A stretch of DNA of 64,000 nt from Streptomyces termitum (GTDB lineage: Bacteria > Actinomycetota > Actinomycetes > Streptomycetales > Streptomycetaceae), in assembly GCF_014650175.1 (NCBI RefSeq), contig NZ_BMUL01000006.1, positions 124,001-188,000 of the forward strand. Direction: 5' to 3'. The notes beneath the pieces were generated by a model, which searched no databases, was not told where the DNA came from, and saw only the letters and a program-made list of their open reading frames with translations. The first letter of the stretch is position 1, and each line of letters begins with the position of its first letter. Of this stretch, positions 53,884 to 62,437 are shown in pieces. The translations under genes were made by a program, and so were the position numbers.

Positions 53884-54489
53884 CTACGCGGCCCGGGCCG
53901 CCCGCCGTGCCAGTTCTTCCCAGACCTTCCGCACCTGGGGTTCCAGGGCGTCGAGCGGTCCGTCGTTGTCGATGACGAGGTCGGCGATCTCCAGGCGCGC
54001 GGCGCGCGTGGCCTGGACCGCCATCCGGGCCTTCGCCTCGTCCTCGGTCATGCCGCGCAGCCCGACCAGCCGGTCGAGCTGCGTCTCGGGCGAGGCGTCC
54101 ACGACGACCACGAGGTCGTAGAGCGGCGCGAGCCCGTTCTCGGTGAGCAGGGGTACGTCGTGGATCACCACGTCCCCGGGGCCCGCCGCGCCCTCCAGCT
54201 CGGCCGACCGGGCGCCGACGAGCGGGTGCACGATCGCGTTGAGCGCGGCCAGCCGCTCGGGGTCGGCGAAGACCACGGAACCGAGCCTGGGCCGGTCCAG
54301 GGTGCCGTCCGGGGTGAGGACGTCCTCCCCGAAGGCGGCCACGATCGCCGCGAGGCCGGGCGTGCCGGGTTCGACGACCTCGCGGGCGATGCGGTCGGCG
54401 TCGATCAGCACGGCCCCGTACGAGACGAGCAGGCGTGACACCTCGCTCTTGCCGGCGCCGATGCCGCCGGTGAGACCAGTCTTCAGCAT
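53884..54489 (-). CDS. coaE: Dephospho-CoA kinase
   Basis: A 201-residue P-loop kinase catalysing the last step of coenzyme A synthesis, phosphorylation of the 3'-hydroxyl of dephospho-CoA. Walker A is GGIGAGKS (residues 8-15). [16 protein letters not shown] is the substrate loop, and [14 protein letters not shown] and the [16 protein letters not shown] lid region are present. Some actinobacterial CoaE proteins carry a GrpB-like extension; this one does not. TAAGCT with CTGACC 16 bases further upstream lies 7-8 bases before the ATG at 54487-54489, so the mRNA may be leaderless. Confidence 0.96.
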   Translation of the reverse strand: MLKTGLTGGIGAGKSEVSRLLVSYGAVLIDADRIAREVVEPGTPGLAAIVAAFGEDVLTPDGTLDRPRLGSVVFADPERLAALNAIVHPLVGARSAELEGAAGPGDVVIHDVPLLTENGLAPLYDLVVVVDASPETQLDRLVGLRGMTEDEAKARMAVQATRAARLEIADLVIDNDGPLDALEPQVRKVWEELARRAARAA

Positions 54490-54520
54490 GCGCCGCAGCT
54501 TAGGCCCTGGCTCCCGGGGG

Positions 54521-55459
54521 TCAGCCCTCGCCCTCCCGTTCGGCGAGGAAGCGCTCGAACTCGCGGCCGATCTCGTCGGCGGACGGCAGGTCCACGGGTT
54601 CGGCGACGAGGCTGCCGCGGGTCTCCGCACCGGCCACCGCGTCGTACTGGTGCTCAAGGCCCTGCACCAGGGCGACCAGTTCCTCGTCGCCCTGGCCGAT
54701 CTGGCGCTCGATCTCGGTCTGGGTGCGGCGGGCCTCGGTGCGCAGGGAGTGGGCGACGCCGGGGAGGACGAGTCCGGTGGCCGCGGTGACGGCCTCCAGG
54801 GCGGTGAGCGCCGCGTCCGGGTAGGGCGAGCGGGCCACGTAGTGCGGCACGTGGGCGGCGACGCCGAGGGTGTCGAAGCCGGCCTCTTCGAGCCGGAACT
54901 CGACGAGGGACTCGGCGCTGCCGGGCACCTGGGCCTCGTCGAAGGGGCTGCGGTGGCCGGGCATGAGGTCGGTGCGGTTGCCGTGCGGGGTGAGGCCGAC
55001 GGGCCGGGTGTGCGGCACGCCCATGGGGATGCCGTGGAAGTTCACCGCGAGCCGTACGCCGAGCCGTTCGACGATCTGGCCGACGGCGGCGGCGAAGCGC
55101 TCCCACTCGACGTCCGGCTCGGGGCCGGAGAGGAGCAGGAAGGGCGCGCCGGTGGCGTCCTGGACGAGGCGGACCTCGATGGCCGGGATGTCGTAGGCGG
55201 TCCAGCGGTCGCGCCGGAAGGTCAGCAGGGGCCGGCGGGCGCGGTAGTCCACCAGCCGGTCGTGGTCGAAGCGAGCGACGACCTGGTGGGGCAGGGTGTC
55301 GAGGACCCGGTCGACGATCTGCTCGCCGGTCTCCCCCGCGTCGATGTATCCCTCGAAGTGGTAGAGCATGACCAGCCCGGCCGACTCCTGCGCCAGGGCC
55401 AGGTCGACCACGGCCAGACCCTTCTGGTCCCATTCGTACAAATCCTGGGGATCAAGCAC
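54521..55459 (-). CDS. PAC2-family protein
   Basis: A 312-residue cytoplasmic protein of the PAC2 family, homologous to the proteasome assembly chaperone 2 fold. [32 protein letters not shown] and the [17 protein letters not shown] segment are typical. In Actinobacteria the family is widespread and its role is unknown, though the Pup-proteasome is present. A C-terminal helical region of about 80 residues follows. The GTG at 55457-55459 has GGAGGAG 8-10 bases upstream. It is divergent in control from rpsA by the rpsA terminator and precedes coaE by 31 bases, perhaps in one operon. Confidence 0.9.
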   Translation of the reverse strand: MLDPQDLYEWDQKGLAVVDLALAQESAGLVMLYHFEGYIDAGETGEQIVDRVLDTLPHQVVARFDHDRLVDYRARRPLLTFRRDRWTAYDIPAIEVRLVQDATGAPFLLLSGPEPDVEWERFAAAVGQIVERLGVRLAVNFHGIPMGVPHTRPVGLTPHGNRTDLMPGHRSPFDEAQVPGSAESLVEFRLEEAGFDTLGVAAHVPHYVARSPYPDAALTALEAVTAATGLVLPGVAHSLRTEARRTQTEIERQIGQGDEELVALVQGLEHQYDAVAGAETRGSLVAEPVDLPSADEIGREFERFLAEREGEG

Positions 55460-55535
55460 GGTTACCGCTCCTCCTCGCGTCCTCCAGGAGAACAGCCCCG
55501 GGGGCAAGGTCATTCCCGGCGGGGGCTTTCCGCGG

Positions 55536-55579
55536 GTCTTTCTCCGGTCTTTCTCCAGTCTTTCTCCGGTCTTTCCCCG
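55536..55579. repeat. Four tandem 11-bp repeats upstream of the PAC2 gene
   Basis: GTCTTTCTCCG, GTCTTTCTCCA, GTCTTTCTCCG and GTCTTTCCCCG follow one another with an exact 11-bp period, about one helical turn. On the minus strand they form a purine-rich GGAGAAAGAC array 75-120 bases before the PAC2 start. Confidence 0.9.
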
Positions 55580-55644
55580 GGCGGGCCCTGGGGGCTCTGC
55601 CGGTACGGGAGGGGGCGGGGCGCGGTTCCGCGTCCGGAAACGCG

Positions 55645-55682
55645 ACCGGGGCCCGCTCCCCCGGGAGGGAGCGGGCCCCGGT
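55645..55682 (-). terminator. rpsA terminator
   Basis: A perfect 16-bp stem (55645-55660 with 55667-55682) and 6-base loop lie 37 bases past the rpsA stop codon. Confidence 0.92.
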
Positions 55683-55719
55683 TGTGCTAGCGACTAGCGC
55701 CGCTCAGCGGTGAGCCTGT

Positions 55720-57225
55720 TCAGCTCTGGCCGCCGGCGAGCTTCTCGCGCAGGGCGGCGAGGGCCTCGTCCGACGCCAGGGCGCCGGCCGTGTCGTCCGA
55801 CTCCGAGGAGTAGGAGCCACCCGAGATGCCCGCACCAGCGTTGCCGGCGACCGGGGCGGCAGCGCCCTCGGCAGCGGCGGCCTCGTCGGCCTCGCGGGAC
55901 TTGATGACCTGCGCCTGGTGCTGCTCGAAGCGAGCCTGCGCCTCGGCGTACTGGGCCTCCCACGCCTCGCGCTGGGTCTCGTAGCCCTCGAGCCAGTCGT
56001 TGGTCTCGGGGTCGAAGCCCTCGGGGTAGATGTAGTTGCCCTGGTCGTCGTAGGACGCGGCCATGCCGTACAGGGTCGGGTCGAACTCGACCGACGCCGG
56101 GTCGGCACCGAAGGACTCGTTGGCCTGCTTCAGGGACAGCGAGATCCGGCGACGCTCGAGGTCGATGTCGATGACCTTGACGAAGATCTCGTCGTTGACC
56201 TGGACGACCTGCTCCGGGATCTCCACGTGGCGCTCGGCCAGCTCGGAGATGTGGACCAGACCCTCGATGCCCTCGTCCACGCGGACGAACGCACCGAACG
56301 GAACCAGCTTGGTGACCTTACCCGGGACGACCTGACCGATCTGGTGGGTCCGGGCGAACTGCTGCCACGGGTCCTCCTGGGTCGCCTTCAGCGACAGGGA
56401 GACGCGCTCGCGGTCCATGTCCACGTCGAGAACCTCGACGGTGACCTCCTGGCCGACCTCGACGACCTCGGACGGGTGGTCGATGTGCTTCCAGGACAGC
56501 TCGGAGACGTGCACGAGGCCGTCGACGCCGCCCAGGTCCACGAAGGCACCGAAGTTGACGATCGAGGAGACGACGCCGGAGCGGACCTGACCCTTCTGGA
56601 GGGTCGTGAGGAAGGTCTGGCGGACCTCGGACTGGGTCTGCTCCAGCCAGGCGCGGCGGGACAGGACCACGTTGTTGCGGTTCTTGTCCAGCTCGATGAT
56701 CTTCGCCTCGAGCTCCTTGCCCACGTAGGGCTGGAGGTCGCGGACGCGACGCATCTCGACCAGGGAGGCCGGGAGGAAGCCGCGGAGGCCGATGTCGAGG
56801 ATGAGACCACCCTTGACGACCTCGATGACGGTACCGGTGACGATGCCGTCCTCTTCCTTGATCTTCTCGATGGTGCCCCAGGCGCGCTCGTACTGGGCAC
56901 GCTTCTTCGAGAGGATCAGGCGGCCTTCCTTGTCCTCCTTCTGGAGAACCAGGGCCTCGATCTCGTCGCCGACCTTGACGACCTCGTTCGGGTCGACGTC
57001 GTGCTTGATCGAGAGCTCGCGGCTCGGGATGACACCTTCGGTCTTGTAACCGATGTCGAGCAGGACCTCGTCCCGGTCGACCTTCACGATGACGCCGTCG
57101 ACGATGTCGCCGTCGTTGAAGTACTTGATCGTCTCGTCGATCGCGGCGAGGAAGGCTTCCTCGTTACCGATGTCGTTGACCGCAACCTGCGGGGTGGTGG
57201 CGGTGGTCTCGGTGCTGCTCGTCAT
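55720..57225 (-). CDS. rpsA: 30S ribosomal protein S1
   Basis: A 501-residue RNA-binding ribosomal protein that helps load mRNA. It has four S1 domains, the actinobacterial number: about residues 38-108 (GVIVKVDRDEVLLDIGYKTE), 125-190 (GTVIEVVKGGLILDIG), 212-280 (VNFGAFVDLGGVDGLVHVSE) and 297-367 (LVPFGAFVRVDEGIEGLVHI). An acidic, Ala-rich tail of about 100 residues ends the protein. Codon use and GC are milder than in neighbours, as expected for a highly expressed gene. The ATG at 57223-57225 has GGAG 11 bases upstream. It is monocistronic. Confidence 0.98.
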   Translation of the reverse strand: MTSSTETTATTPQVAVNDIGNEEAFLAAIDETIKYFNDGDIVDGVIVKVDRDEVLLDIGYKTEGVIPSRELSIKHDVDPNEVVKVGDEIEALVLQKEDKEGRLILSKKRAQYERAWGTIEKIKEEDGIVTGTVIEVVKGGLILDIGLRGFLPASLVEMRRVRDLQPYVGKELEAKIIELDKNRNNVVLSRRAWLEQTQSEVRQTFLTTLQKGQVRSGVVSSIVNFGAFVDLGGVDGLVHVSELSWKHIDHPSEVVEVGQEVTVEVLDVDMDRERVSLSLKATQEDPWQQFARTHQIGQVVPGKVTKLVPFGAFVRVDEGIEGLVHISELAERHVEIPEQVVQVNDEIFVKVIDIDLERRRISLSLKQANESFGADPASVEFDPTLYGMAASYDDQGNYIYPEGFDPETNDWLEGYETQREAWEAQYAEAQARFEQHQAQVIKSREADEAAAAEGAAAPVAGNAGAGISGGSYSSESDDTAGALASDEALAALREKLAGGQS

Positions 57226-57424
57226 GTGGGAAAGGGCTCCGGTACGGACATTGAAGTCGTAGGTACTGCTACGCCGAGAGCCCGTATCGCAGCTGAAGAA
57301 GCCGGACAGCCAAGGAAGCCCCTCTCCCGGGAACCGGGAAGGGCCTCGAAAACCGAGGGGACATACAACAGATGCGAGCGCGGCCTGCTCCGTCTGAGGC
57401 GCGCAGGCCCGCAGCGCAACCTTT

Positions 57425-57453
57425 AGCATACGGGGGCGGCCGGACAGGGTCAA
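57425..57453 (-). promoter_or_regulatory. Strong housekeeping promoter of rpsA
   Basis: On the minus strand TTGACC (57453-57448), 17 bases and TATGCT (57430-57425) form a near-consensus HrdB promoter. The leader is about 190 bases and holds hairpins at 57317-57342 and 57343-57357, possible sites for S1 autoregulation. The rest of the 350-bp gap 57226-57575 carries no gene. Confidence 0.82.
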
Positions 57454-57575
57454 TGCGCGAAGCGCACAGCCGGGGCGGAACCACGCACACCCGGCACCAT
57501 CGGGGGCCGTCCGCGCGCCGACGGCGGGCGTCCGCCGTCCCGCGGCACTGAGCGCAAACTACATCGACGGGCGAG

Positions 57576-58427
57576 ATGAACCAAGACCACGGACAAGACC
57601 ACGGGCGGGAAGACCGCTTCGGATCGAACCCCGACGAGGCGGAGGCGACCCGGCGTGACGCGGGGGACGCGGAGAGCAGTCGGGCCAGCCGGGGCTGGTG
57701 GGACCGGAACGCGGACGAGTACCAGCACGACCACGGCTCCTTCCTCGGCGACGACCGCTTCGTCTGGGGACCGGAGGGGCTGGACGAGGCCGAGGCGGGA
57801 CTGCTCGGACCGGCGGCGGGGCTGAAGGGGCTCGACGTCCTGGAGATCGGGGCGGGCGCCGCGCAGTGCTCGCGCTGGCTCGCGGCGCGGGGCGCCCGGC
57901 CGGTGGCCCTCGACCTGTCGCACCGGCAGCTCCAGCACGCGCTGCGGATCGGCGGGGAGGTGCCGCTGGTGGAGGCGGACGCCGGGGCGCTGCCGTTCCG
58001 CGACGGCTCCTTCGACCTGGCCTGCTCCGCCTACGGGGCGGTGCCGTTCGTGGCCGATCCGGTGCGGGTCTTCCGCGAGGTGCGGCGGGTGCTGCGGCCG
58101 GGCGGGCGCTGGGTGTTCTCGGTGACGCACCCGATCCGCTGGGCCTTCCCGGACGAGCCGGGCCCGGAGGGACTGTCGGTCGCGGCCTCCTACTTCGACC
58201 GCACGCCCTACGTCGAGCAGGACGCGGAGGGGCGGGCGGTGTACGTGGAGCACCACCGGACGCTCGGCGACCGGGTGCGGGACGTGGTGGCCGGCGGCTT
58301 CCGACTGCTGGACCTGGTCGAGCCGGAGTGGCCGGCGTGGAACGGCCAGGAGTGGGGCGGCTGGTCCCCGCTGCGGGGGAACCTGATCCCCGGCACGGCG
58401 ATCTTCGTCTGCGAGCGCGAGGACTGA
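57576..58427 (+). CDS. SAM-dependent class I methyltransferase
   Basis: A 283-residue methyltransferase. After an acidic N-terminal arm of about 40 residues, the Rossmann core has motif I LDVLEIGAGAAQCSRWL (near residues 86-102), motif II VALDLS, motif IV FDLACSAYGAVPF and RVLRPGGRWVFSVTHP. WWDRNADEYQHDHG precedes the core, a pattern seen in small-molecule methyltransferases. The substrate is unknown. Divergent from rpsA. A U-ending terminator follows the stop. Confidence 0.88.
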   Translation: MNQDHGQDHGREDRFGSNPDEAEATRRDAGDAESSRASRGWWDRNADEYQHDHGSFLGDDRFVWGPEGLDEAEAGLLGPAAGLKGLDVLEIGAGAAQCSRWLAARGARPVALDLSHRQLQHALRIGGEVPLVEADAGALPFRDGSFDLACSAYGAVPFVADPVRVFREVRRVLRPGGRWVFSVTHPIRWAFPDEPGPEGLSVAASYFDRTPYVEQDAEGRAVYVEHHRTLGDRVRDVVAGGFRLLDLVEPEWPAWNGQEWGGWSPLRGNLIPGTAIFVCERED

Positions 58428-58473
58428 GCCGGGAACGGTAAGGAAGGTCGGGGAAAGTCCGACAGTCCTACTT

Positions 58474-58507
58474 AAGGGCGGGCCTGTGGACAACCGGGCC
58501 CGCCCTT
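58474..58507 (+). terminator. Terminator of the methyltransferase gene
   Basis: AAGGGCGGGCC (58474-58484) and GGCCCGCCCTT (58497-58507) form an 11-bp stem followed by TT, 47 bases past the stop and 27 bases before hrpB. Confidence 0.8.
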
Positions 58508-58533
58508 TTCGCCGCTCGTACGAGACTGAGTGC

Positions 58534-61107
58534 GTGATCCGACACGACGTACTCGACCTGCTTCCCGTCCGCCATGCCGTTCCGGAGCTGCTGGCCGCGC
58601 TCGACGAGCGCGGCACGGCGGTGCTGCACGCGCCGCCCGGCACCGGCAAGACCACACTGGTGCCCCTGGCGCTGGCGGGGCTCATAGGGGACGGGGCCGG
58701 GCGCCGGGTGCTGGTGGCCGAGCCGCGCCGGATGGCGGTGCGGGCTGCGGCGGCGCGGATGGCGTGGCTGCTGGGCGAGGAGGTCGGCGGGTCGGTCGGC
58801 TTCTCCGTGCGCGGGGAGCGGCGGGCCGGGCCCGCGACGCGGGTCGAGGTGGTGACGACGGGCGTCCTGCTCCAGCGGCTCCAGCGCGATCCGGAACTGG
58901 CGGGGGTGGACGCGGTCCTGCTCGACGAGTGCCACGAGCGGCACCTGGACGCCGACACGGCGCTGGCCTTCCTGGTGGACGTACGGGCCGCGCTGCGGCC
59001 GGAGCTGGCGCTGGTCGCGGCTTCGGCGACCAGCGACGCGGAGGCGTGGGCGCGGCTGCTGACCGCGCAGGAGGGCGGCGGGCCGGCCCCGGTGGTGCGC
59101 AGCGAGGGCGAGGGGCACGGCTTCGCGGTGCGGTACGCCCCGCCGCCGTCGGGGGTCCGGCCCGCGCACGGCACCTGGGTGGATCCCGCGCTGCTGCGGC
59201 ACGTGGCGGCGACGGTCCGGGAGGCGCTGACGCGGCACGAGGGCGACGTCCTGTGCTTCCTGCCGGGCACCGGGGAGATCGCGCGGACGGCGGGGCTGCT
59301 CGACGGGGTGGACGCCGAGGTGCTCCAACTGCACGGGCGGGCTCCGGCGGCGGTGCAGGACGCGGTGCTGCGGGGCTCCGGAGCGGGCGGGCGGCGGGTG
59401 GTGCTGTCCACGTCGGTGGCGGAGTCGAGTCTGACGGTGCCCGGGGTACGGGTCGTGGTGGACGCCGGGCTGGCCCGGGAGCCGCGCATGGACCACGCCC
59501 GGGGGCTGGGCTCGCTGGCGACGGTGCCGGTGTCGGCGGCGGCCGCGACCCAGCGGGCGGGCCGTTCGGGGCGCGAGGCGCCGGGGACGGTGTACCGGTG
59601 CTGGTCGGAGGCGGAGGAGAGCGGCCGGGCCCGGTTCCCCGCGCCGGAGATCCGGATCGCGGACCTCACGGACTTCGCGCTGCGGGCGGCCTGCTGGGGC
59701 GATCCGTCGACGGAGGGCCTGGCGCTGCTCGACCCGCCGCCGGCCGGGGCGCTGGCGGCGGCGCGCGGAGTGCTGGAAGCGGTCGGCGCGGTGGACGGCG
59801 CGGGGCGGGTGACCGGGCGCGGCACGCGGATGGCCCGGCTCGGGGTGCATCCGCGGCTGGGGCGGGCCCTGCTGGACGGGGCGGCCGAGGTCGGGGCGCG
59901 GCGGGCGGCGGAGGTGGTGGCGCTGCTGAGCGAGGAGCCGCCCCGGGAGTACGGGGACGATCTGGCGGCCGCGTGGCGCGCGGCGCGCCGGGGCGGGGAC
60001 GCCTACGGGGCGCGCTGGCGGGCGGAGGTCCGCCGGCTGGAGCGGGCGGCGGCCTCGGTGGCGGAGGACGGTCCGGGCGCTTCCGGCCGGGCGGAGGGCG
60101 GGGGCCCGGCGGCGGGTGGTGGAGGGGAGGACCGGGTGGCGGGGGTGGTGACGGCGCTGGCGTTCCCGGAGCGGGTGGCGCGGGCGCGGGAGCGGGGTGG
60201 GCACCTGATGGTGTCGGGGAGCGGGGCGCGGCTCGCGGAGGGGTCGGGGCTGCGGACGGCGCCGTGGCTCGCGGTGGCGGTGGCGGACCGGACGGCCCGG
60301 GACGCGACGGCACGGGTGCGGCTGGCGGCGGTGGTGGACGAGGCCGTGGCGCGGCGGGCGGCGGGGCATCTGCTCCGGTCGGGCGAGGAGGTGTGCTGGG
60401 AGGACGGCGACGTGGTCGCGCGGTCGGTGGAGCGGCTGGGCGCGGTGGAGCTGACGGTGCGTCCGCTGGGGGCGAAGGCGGATCCGGCGCTGGTGCGGGA
60501 GGCGCTGCTCGACGGTTTGCGGCGGGAGGGGACGGGGCTGCTGCGGTGGGGACGGGAGGCGGTGGAGCTGCGCGAGCGGCTGGCCTTCCTGCACGGGGCG
60601 GTCGGCGGGGCGTGGCCGGACGTCTCGGAGGAGGCGCTGGTGGAGCGGGCCGGGGAGTGGCTGGAGCCGGAGCTGTCGCGGGCGGTCCGGCGGGCCGATC
60701 TGGGGCGGATCGGGGCCGGGGAGGCCCTGCGGCGGTTGCTGCCGTGGGCGTCGGGCGAGGCGGGGCGGCTCGACGAGCTGGCGCCGGAGCGGATCGAGGT
60801 GCCGAGCGGGTCGCGGATCCGGGTGGCGTACGGGGAGGGGCGGCCGGTGCTGGCGGTGAAGCTCCAGGAGATGTTCGGGCTGGCCGAGACGCCGCGGGTG
60901 GCGGGGGTGCCGGTGCTGGTGCACCTGCTCTCCCCCGCCGGGCGGCCGGCGGCGGTCACCGCCGACCTGGCTTCGTTCTGGCGGGACGGCTACCGGGGGG
61001 TGCGGGCGGAGCTGCGGGGGCGGTATCCGAAGCATCCGTGGCCGGAGGATCCTTCGGCGGCGGCGCCGACCCGGCACACGAGCGCGCGGCTCAGACGGGA
61101 GGGGTGA
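58534..61107 (+). CDS. hrpB: ATP-dependent helicase HrpB
   Basis: An 857-residue DExH-box helicase of the HrpB family, presumed to act on RNA. Walker A is APPGTGKTTLVPLAL (near residue 35), motif II is LLDECHERHLDAD, SATSD is motif III and QRAGRSGR is motif VI. The helicase-associated and HrpB C-terminal domains follow (LQEMFGLAETPRVAGVPV is the C-terminal signature). The GTG at 58534 lies just after a GAGACT/GAGTGC stretch with no ribosome site, so a leaderless message is likely; an upstream in-frame start would overlap the terminator. Its 3' end overlaps the convergent DUF3068 gene by 17 bp. Confidence 0.94.
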   Translation: MIRHDVLDLLPVRHAVPELLAALDERGTAVLHAPPGTGKTTLVPLALAGLIGDGAGRRVLVAEPRRMAVRAAAARMAWLLGEEVGGSVGFSVRGERRAGPATRVEVVTTGVLLQRLQRDPELAGVDAVLLDECHERHLDADTALAFLVDVRAALRPELALVAASATSDAEAWARLLTAQEGGGPAPVVRSEGEGHGFAVRYAPPPSGVRPAHGTWVDPALLRHVAATVREALTRHEGDVLCFLPGTGEIARTAGLLDGVDAEVLQLHGRAPAAVQDAVLRGSGAGGRRVVLSTSVAESSLTVPGVRVVVDAGLAREPRMDHARGLGSLATVPVSAAAATQRAGRSGREAPGTVYRCWSEAEESGRARFPAPEIRIADLTDFALRAACWGDPSTEGLALLDPPPAGALAAARGVLEAVGAVDGAGRVTGRGTRMARLGVHPRLGRALLDGAAEVGARRAAEVVALLSEEPPREYGDDLAAAWRAARRGGDAYGARWRAEVRRLERAAASVAEDGPGASGRAEGGGPAAGGGGEDRVAGVVTALAFPERVARARERGGHLMVSGSGARLAEGSGLRTAPWLAVAVADRTARDATARVRLAAVVDEAVARRAAGHLLRSGEEVCWEDGDVVARSVERLGAVELTVRPLGAKADPALVREALLDGLRREGTGLLRWGREAVELRERLAFLHGAVGGAWPDVSEEALVERAGEWLEPELSRAVRRADLGRIGAGEALRRLLPWASGEAGRLDELAPERIEVPSGSRIRVAYGEGRPVLAVKLQEMFGLAETPRVAGVPVLVHLLSPAGRPAAVTADLASFWRDGYRGVRAELRGRYPKHPWPEDPSAAAPTRHTSARLRREG

Positions 61108-62104
61108 CGGGCTCGGGGGCGGGCCTCGGGCCGGGGCCCGCTCCAGGGGCGGATGCGGGTGCGGGGCGGCGGGAGCGGTGCTCCAGCCAGAGCGCGAGGG
61201 CGAGGAGGAGCAGGGCGAGGACGGCGAAGGACCAGGGGAGGTAGGAGGCGAGGAGGAGGACGCCGACGCGGTTGGCGGAGACCAGGTCGACGGTGGAGGC
61301 GATGAAGTCCTCGCGCATCTTCACGTGGCCGGCGAAGACGGTGACGGTGTCGGTTCCCATCAGGGCCTTGGCGCCGCGGAGTTCCTCCCGGTGGACCTCC
61401 TCGCCGTTGACGGGGGCGCCGGTGACGGGGTCCACCCAGAACATCCGCTTGGTGGTGTACCAGCGGGTGAGGCCGGTGGAGGCGATGAGTTCGGGGGTGA
61501 TGCCCTCGATCGGCATCGTCTTGGGCATCGGCACCTGGGTCCAGGGGATGGTCTGCTCGAAGTAGTAGACCTCCAGGCCGCGGAAGGTGCGGGTGCCGGC
61601 GTAGTGGATGGGGGCGGAGGTGCGGGTCTGGGCGTCGAAGTAGAGGTAGTCGCGCTTCTCGGTGAAGAAGGGCCACTTGAACTCGATGCCCTCGCGGGTG
61701 ACCCGGTCGCCGTCGACCGTCGCGCCGGGGACGTTCACGGGTTCCTGACTGTGGGCGTCGAAGACGTACCTCTCGGGGATCTTGGAGACCATCTTGCCGT
61801 CGGGGCCCATGACGTAGGAGAGGGCGTCCCAGACGACGACGTCGCGGTCGGTGCCGCGCTCGATCCGCTTCGACTCCTCGACGTTGCCCTTGAGGGTCTG
61901 GACGATCGTGATCTTCTCGACCTCGCGGGCCTTGAGGGTGCTGTAGTCGAGGAGGGTGGCGGGGCGGGCCTCCAGGGCCACCACCTGGTACTCGTTCGAC
62001 GGGACCTTGGCCACCCGGGGGAAGACGTACCAGCGCAGGGTGGGGGCCATGGCGGCGAGGAAGACCGCGACGGAGAGGAGGACGAGGCTGGCTCGGCGGC
62101 GCAC
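61091..62104 (-). CDS. DUF3068 membrane protein
   Basis: A 337-residue protein with one N-terminal membrane helix (residues 5-24), an exported domain of about 240 residues and a C-terminal membrane helix (about 285-308) with a Pro-rich cytoplasmic tail. Family features are PSNEYQVVALEARPATLLDY, VVVWDALSYVMGPDGKMV and PFFTEKRDYLYFDAQTR. DUF3068 is common in Actinobacteria (the corynebacterial porin PorA-like annotation is loose); its role is unknown. The GTG at 62102-62104 has GGGAG 6 bases upstream. It lies 9 bases after the small SPW_0924-like gene. Confidence 0.9.
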   Translation of the reverse strand: MRRRASLVLLSVAVFLAAMAPTLRWYVFPRVAKVPSNEYQVVALEARPATLLDYSTLKAREVEKITIVQTLKGNVEESKRIERGTDRDVVVWDALSYVMGPDGKMVSKIPERYVFDAHSQEPVNVPGATVDGDRVTREGIEFKWPFFTEKRDYLYFDAQTRTSAPIHYAGTRTFRGLEVYYFEQTIPWTQVPMPKTMPIEGITPELIASTGLTRWYTTKRMFWVDPVTGAPVNGEEVHREELRGAKALMGTDTVTVFAGHVKMREDFIASTVDLVSANRVGVLLLASYLPWSFAVLALLLLALALWLEHRSRRPAPASAPGAGPGPRPAPEPVTPPV

Positions 62105-62113
62105 GGGGGCTCC

Positions 62114-62254
62114 CTACTTCCTGGGACCGGGATCGGTGGTGAGCAGGGGCCGCGGCGAGGTGGGGCCTTCGGGCGGCAGTTCGACCAGGGCGAAGAGCAG
62201 GACGACGCACAAGGCGGCCGCCAGTCCGATGGCGACGGCGACGAGGGCGCGCAT
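62114..62254 (-). CDS. SPW_0924-like small membrane protein
   Basis: A 46-residue protein starting MRALVAVAIGLAAALCVVLL, a single membrane helix, and ending in a short exported or cytoplasmic tail with PLLTTDPGPRK. The ATG at 62252-62254 has GGGAGG 5 bases upstream, an excellent ribosome site. It is immediately followed, after 9 bases, by the DUF3068 gene, an arrangement I recall across Streptomyces, so the two probably form an envelope module. Confidence 0.78.
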   Translation of the reverse strand: MRALVAVAIGLAAALCVVLLFALVELPPEGPTSPRPLLTTDPGPRK

Positions 62255-62375
62255 GTCGGCCTCCCGGAAGGTGATCTGATGGGTCGTCAGGGCTGGGGCA
62301 CCGTAGCAACGCGACCGTGAGATGAGAACAGTTCCGGAGCGGGAACAACCGGCGCCGGGGACGGGACGGAACGCG

Positions 62376-62418
62376 CGCCGCCCCCGGCGTCCCGGAGGGG
62401 GACGGCGCGGGGGCGGCG
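62376..62418 (-). terminator. Probable terminator of the transglycosylase gene
   Basis: CGCCGCCCC (62376-62384) pairs with GGGGCGGCG (62410-62418), with further imperfect pairing inside, 20 bases past the stop codon. Confidence 0.55.
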
Positions 62419-62437
62419 TGAGGGAGAGGGGTGCGGG

